From assembly GCA_023246995.1 (NCBI GenBank), contig JAHFHI010000039.1, forward strand, positions 1 through 8,476: a DNA stretch of 8,476 nucleotides. The letters run 5' to 3'. The position numbers and the translations under genes were made by a program. Shown here piece by piece: positions 7,060-8,476 of the stretch (positions are counted from its first letter, which is position 1; each line of letters opens with the position of its first letter). The DNA is from Candidatus Omnitrophota bacterium (GTDB lineage: Bacteria > Omnitrophota > Omnitrophia > Omnitrophales > Aquincolibacteriaceae). The notes beneath the pieces are model-generated. The model ran no database searches. It was given only the letters and a program-made list of their open reading frames with translations, and was not told the origin of the DNA.

Positions 7060-7991
7060 GGAAGGCGCTGATCGCCACCCTTTCGGCTTTGGCGCGCCGA
7101 GAACCGCGCATTGTCCTCCTCACCGGCGACTTGGGATACACGGTTGTCGAGCCGTTCCGCGAGGAATTTCCCGAGCGCTTTTTCAACGCCGGGGTTGCCG
7201 AGCAAAATATGATCGGTATGGCCACCGGCCTTGCCGAATCGGGGTTTATCCCGTTTGTTTATTCCATTGCCACCTTTGCGGCTTTGCGCCCTTATGAATT
7301 TATCCGAAACGGCCCGGTGCTCCACCGTCTTCCCGTCCGAGTCCTCGGCATCGGCGCCGGTTTTGAGTACGGAAGCGCGGGGCCAACCCACCACGCCCTT
7401 GAAGATTTAGCGGCTTTGCGTCCTTATCCGGGGCTGACCCTCGTTTGTCCGGCGGACTGCACGCAGGCTCAAAATGCCCTTCTAAAAACCTGGGATCTCC
7501 CGGGGCCGGTTTATTACCGGTTGAGTAAAAATGACCAGCTTCAGGTGCCGGAGCTTGAAGGACGATTTGACTTGGCCCGGACCCAGGTTTTAAGAAACGG
7601 CGAGGACTTGCTTTTAATCGCGCTTGGCACCATGGCCGCTAACGCCCTTGCTGCTGCCGAGGCCTTAGCCCTTAAAGGCGTTCAATCCACCGTGCTGGCC
7701 CTCTCCAGTTTCAATCCCTCCCCGGATTCGGATCTCGCGGAGTGGCTTTCCCGCTTTTCCCTGGCGATCAGCGTCGAATCGCACTCCGTCTCCGGTGGAG
7801 CGGGCTCCTTGATTTCTGAAATCATTGCCGAGCGGGCTTTAAACTGCCGCCTGGTCCGCTGCGGCGTGCGCACTGCTCCCGATGGACTCTCCGGGAGCAC
7901 GGCTTACCTGGAAGAAAAACACGGGATTTCGGGGGAAGCGCTGGCGAGGACGGCTTTGCGTGAGATGGAATACGCCCGCTATTCCAAATGA
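7056..7991 (+). CDS. Transketolase C-terminal subunit (pyrimidine-binding and C-terminal domains)
   Basis: The 311-residue protein is the partner of the preceding gene. It has the pyrimidine-binding domain with NAGVAEQNMIGMATGLA (44-60), where E49 is the conserved glutamate that activates thiamine diphosphate. GAGFEYGSAGPTHHALEDLAALR (100-122) with the histidine pair at 112-113 follows, then PADCTQAQNAL (132-142). The C-terminal domain contains DLLLIALGTMAANALAAAE and the ESHSVSGGAGSLISEII stretch common to transketolase and DXS. The active site lies between this subunit and the N-terminal one. GGAGG (7041-7045) lies 10 nt before ATG 7056, and the 4-nt ATGA overlap suggests 1:1 coupled synthesis. 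Two-subunit transketolases occur both in central metabolism and in secondary or sugar pathways (for example the Rif15A/Rif15B pair of rifamycin clusters). The exact substrate is unknown. Confidence 0.9.
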   Translation: MRKALIATLSALARREPRIVLLTGDLGYTVVEPFREEFPERFFNAGVAEQNMIGMATGLAESGFIPFVYSIATFAALRPYEFIRNGPVLHRLPVRVLGIGAGFEYGSAGPTHHALEDLAALRPYPGLTLVCPADCTQAQNALLKTWDLPGPVYYRLSKNDQLQVPELEGRFDLARTQVLRNGEDLLLIALGTMAANALAAAEALALKGVQSTVLALSSFNPSPDSDLAEWLSRFSLAISVESHSVSGGAGSLISEIIAERALNCRLVRCGVRTAPDGLSGSTAYLEEKHGISGEALARTALREMEYARYSK

Positions 7992-8476
7992 CACGGCCGC
8001 AGGTCTCCCTTCTCCTTCCGGTCCACAATCAAGCCGATCACCTGGAGCGCGTGGTCTCGGAATACCATCACGCCATGGCGCAAATTGAGTATCCGTTTGA
8101 AATTCTTTTGATCCCGAACGGCTGCACGGATAATTCCGAGGAACGATGCCGCCGTCTGGCCGCTGATTTTGACGCGATTCGCGTGGTATCGAGCGCTCGC
8201 GCAGGCTGGGGCGCCGCCGTCAAAACGGGAATCCGGGAATCCATGGGCAGCATTCTTTGTTATGCCAATCTCGCCCGCACCCGGGCCCAGGATTTATCCC
8301 TGATCGTCCTTTACGCGATCGCTAATCCGGGCACCGTGATCAAGGCGAACCGGAAAATCCGCGAGGGTTTGCACCGCTGGGTCGGCTCTTTCTTATACAA
8401 CATTCAATGCCGGATGCTCTTTGATCTTTACTGCTGGGACGTCAACGGAACGCCGAAAGCTTTTCCCCGGAGCCGT
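7988..8476 (+). CDS. Family 2 glycosyltransferase, C-terminus off the right edge
   Basis: An open frame of 163 codons runs to the window edge. The start MTRPQVSLLLPVHNQADHLE (1-20) is the classic GT2 N-terminus, NGCTDNSEE (44-52) stands for the nucleotide-binding DGSxDxS motif, and ARAGWGAAVKTGI (70-82) is the usual GxGxAxxxG stretch. Where most GT2 enzymes have a metal-binding DxD followed by QxxP, this one has ILCYANLARTRAQDL (89-103), with no acidic pair. The later WDVNGTPKAFPR (150-161) resembles the end of the catalytic domain in polyprenyl-phosphate or dolichyl-phosphate glycosyltransferases. It would transfer a sugar from a nucleotide donor to a lipid phosphate or glycan; the donor is unknown. 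The ATG overlaps the transketolase stop in ATGA without a clear ribosome site, so it is translationally coupled to it. Confidence 0.82.
   Translation, partial: MTRPQVSLLLPVHNQADHLERVVSEYHHAMAQIEYPFEILLIPNGCTDNSEERCRRLAADFDAIRVVSSARAGWGAAVKTGIRESMGSILCYANLARTRAQDLSLIVLYAIANPGTVIKANRKIREGLHRWVGSFLYNIQCRMLFDLYCWDVNGTPKAFPRSR

Noticed and set aside
1..8476. tRNA, rRNA, CRISPR array, insertion sequence or attachment site
   Set aside because: Reading through found no cloverleaf, no regularly spaced repeats, no transposase-like protein and no terminal inverted repeats; nearly all the sequence is accounted for by coding genes.

Overview
The window looks like part of a bacterial cell-surface polysaccharide or glycolipid cluster. 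It holds eight protein genes in two divergent blocks and no RNA genes, CRISPR arrays or insertion sequences. The sequence does not name the organism. Moderately high G+C by eye, GTG as well as ATG starts, sigma70-like promoters, Shine-Dalgarno sites and ATGA overlaps point to a bacterium, plausibly an uncultured Gram-negative-type lineage. That last point is inference only.

Left block (minus strand, read from about 6060 down to 1). A promoter at about 6036-6064 drives a sulfotransferase-like gene (5076-5999), then a short-chain dehydrogenase-type nucleotide-sugar epimerase/dehydratase (4098-5072, 3 nt gap), then a multi-pass GT-C-like membrane protein (2875-4101, 4-nt ATGA overlap). After a possible terminator and a good promoter (2791-2818) comes a cobalamin-binding-type radical SAM protein (1178-2734). 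A further promoter-like pair (1110-1138) precedes a second GT-C-like membrane glycosyltransferase, which runs off the left edge (1-1098).

Right block (plus strand, 6241 onward). A transketolase split into two subunits (6241-7059 and 7056-7991) is followed by a family-2 glycosyltransferase that runs off the right edge (7988-8476). All three are joined by 4-nt ATGA overlaps, so they probably form one translationally coupled operon. The 241-bp gap at 6000-6240 holds the divergent control region.

How they may fit together (inference): the epimerase and the split transketolase would supply or remodel an unusual sugar. The GT2 enzyme would transfer a sugar, probably to a lipid carrier or a growing glycan, and the GT-C proteins would add sugars from lipid-linked donors on the outer face of the membrane. 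The sulfotransferase and radical SAM protein would decorate the product. The most unusual points are the dedicated split transketolase coupled to a GT2 that lacks the usual DxD motif, and a sulfotransferase with an atypical PAPS-binding loop.
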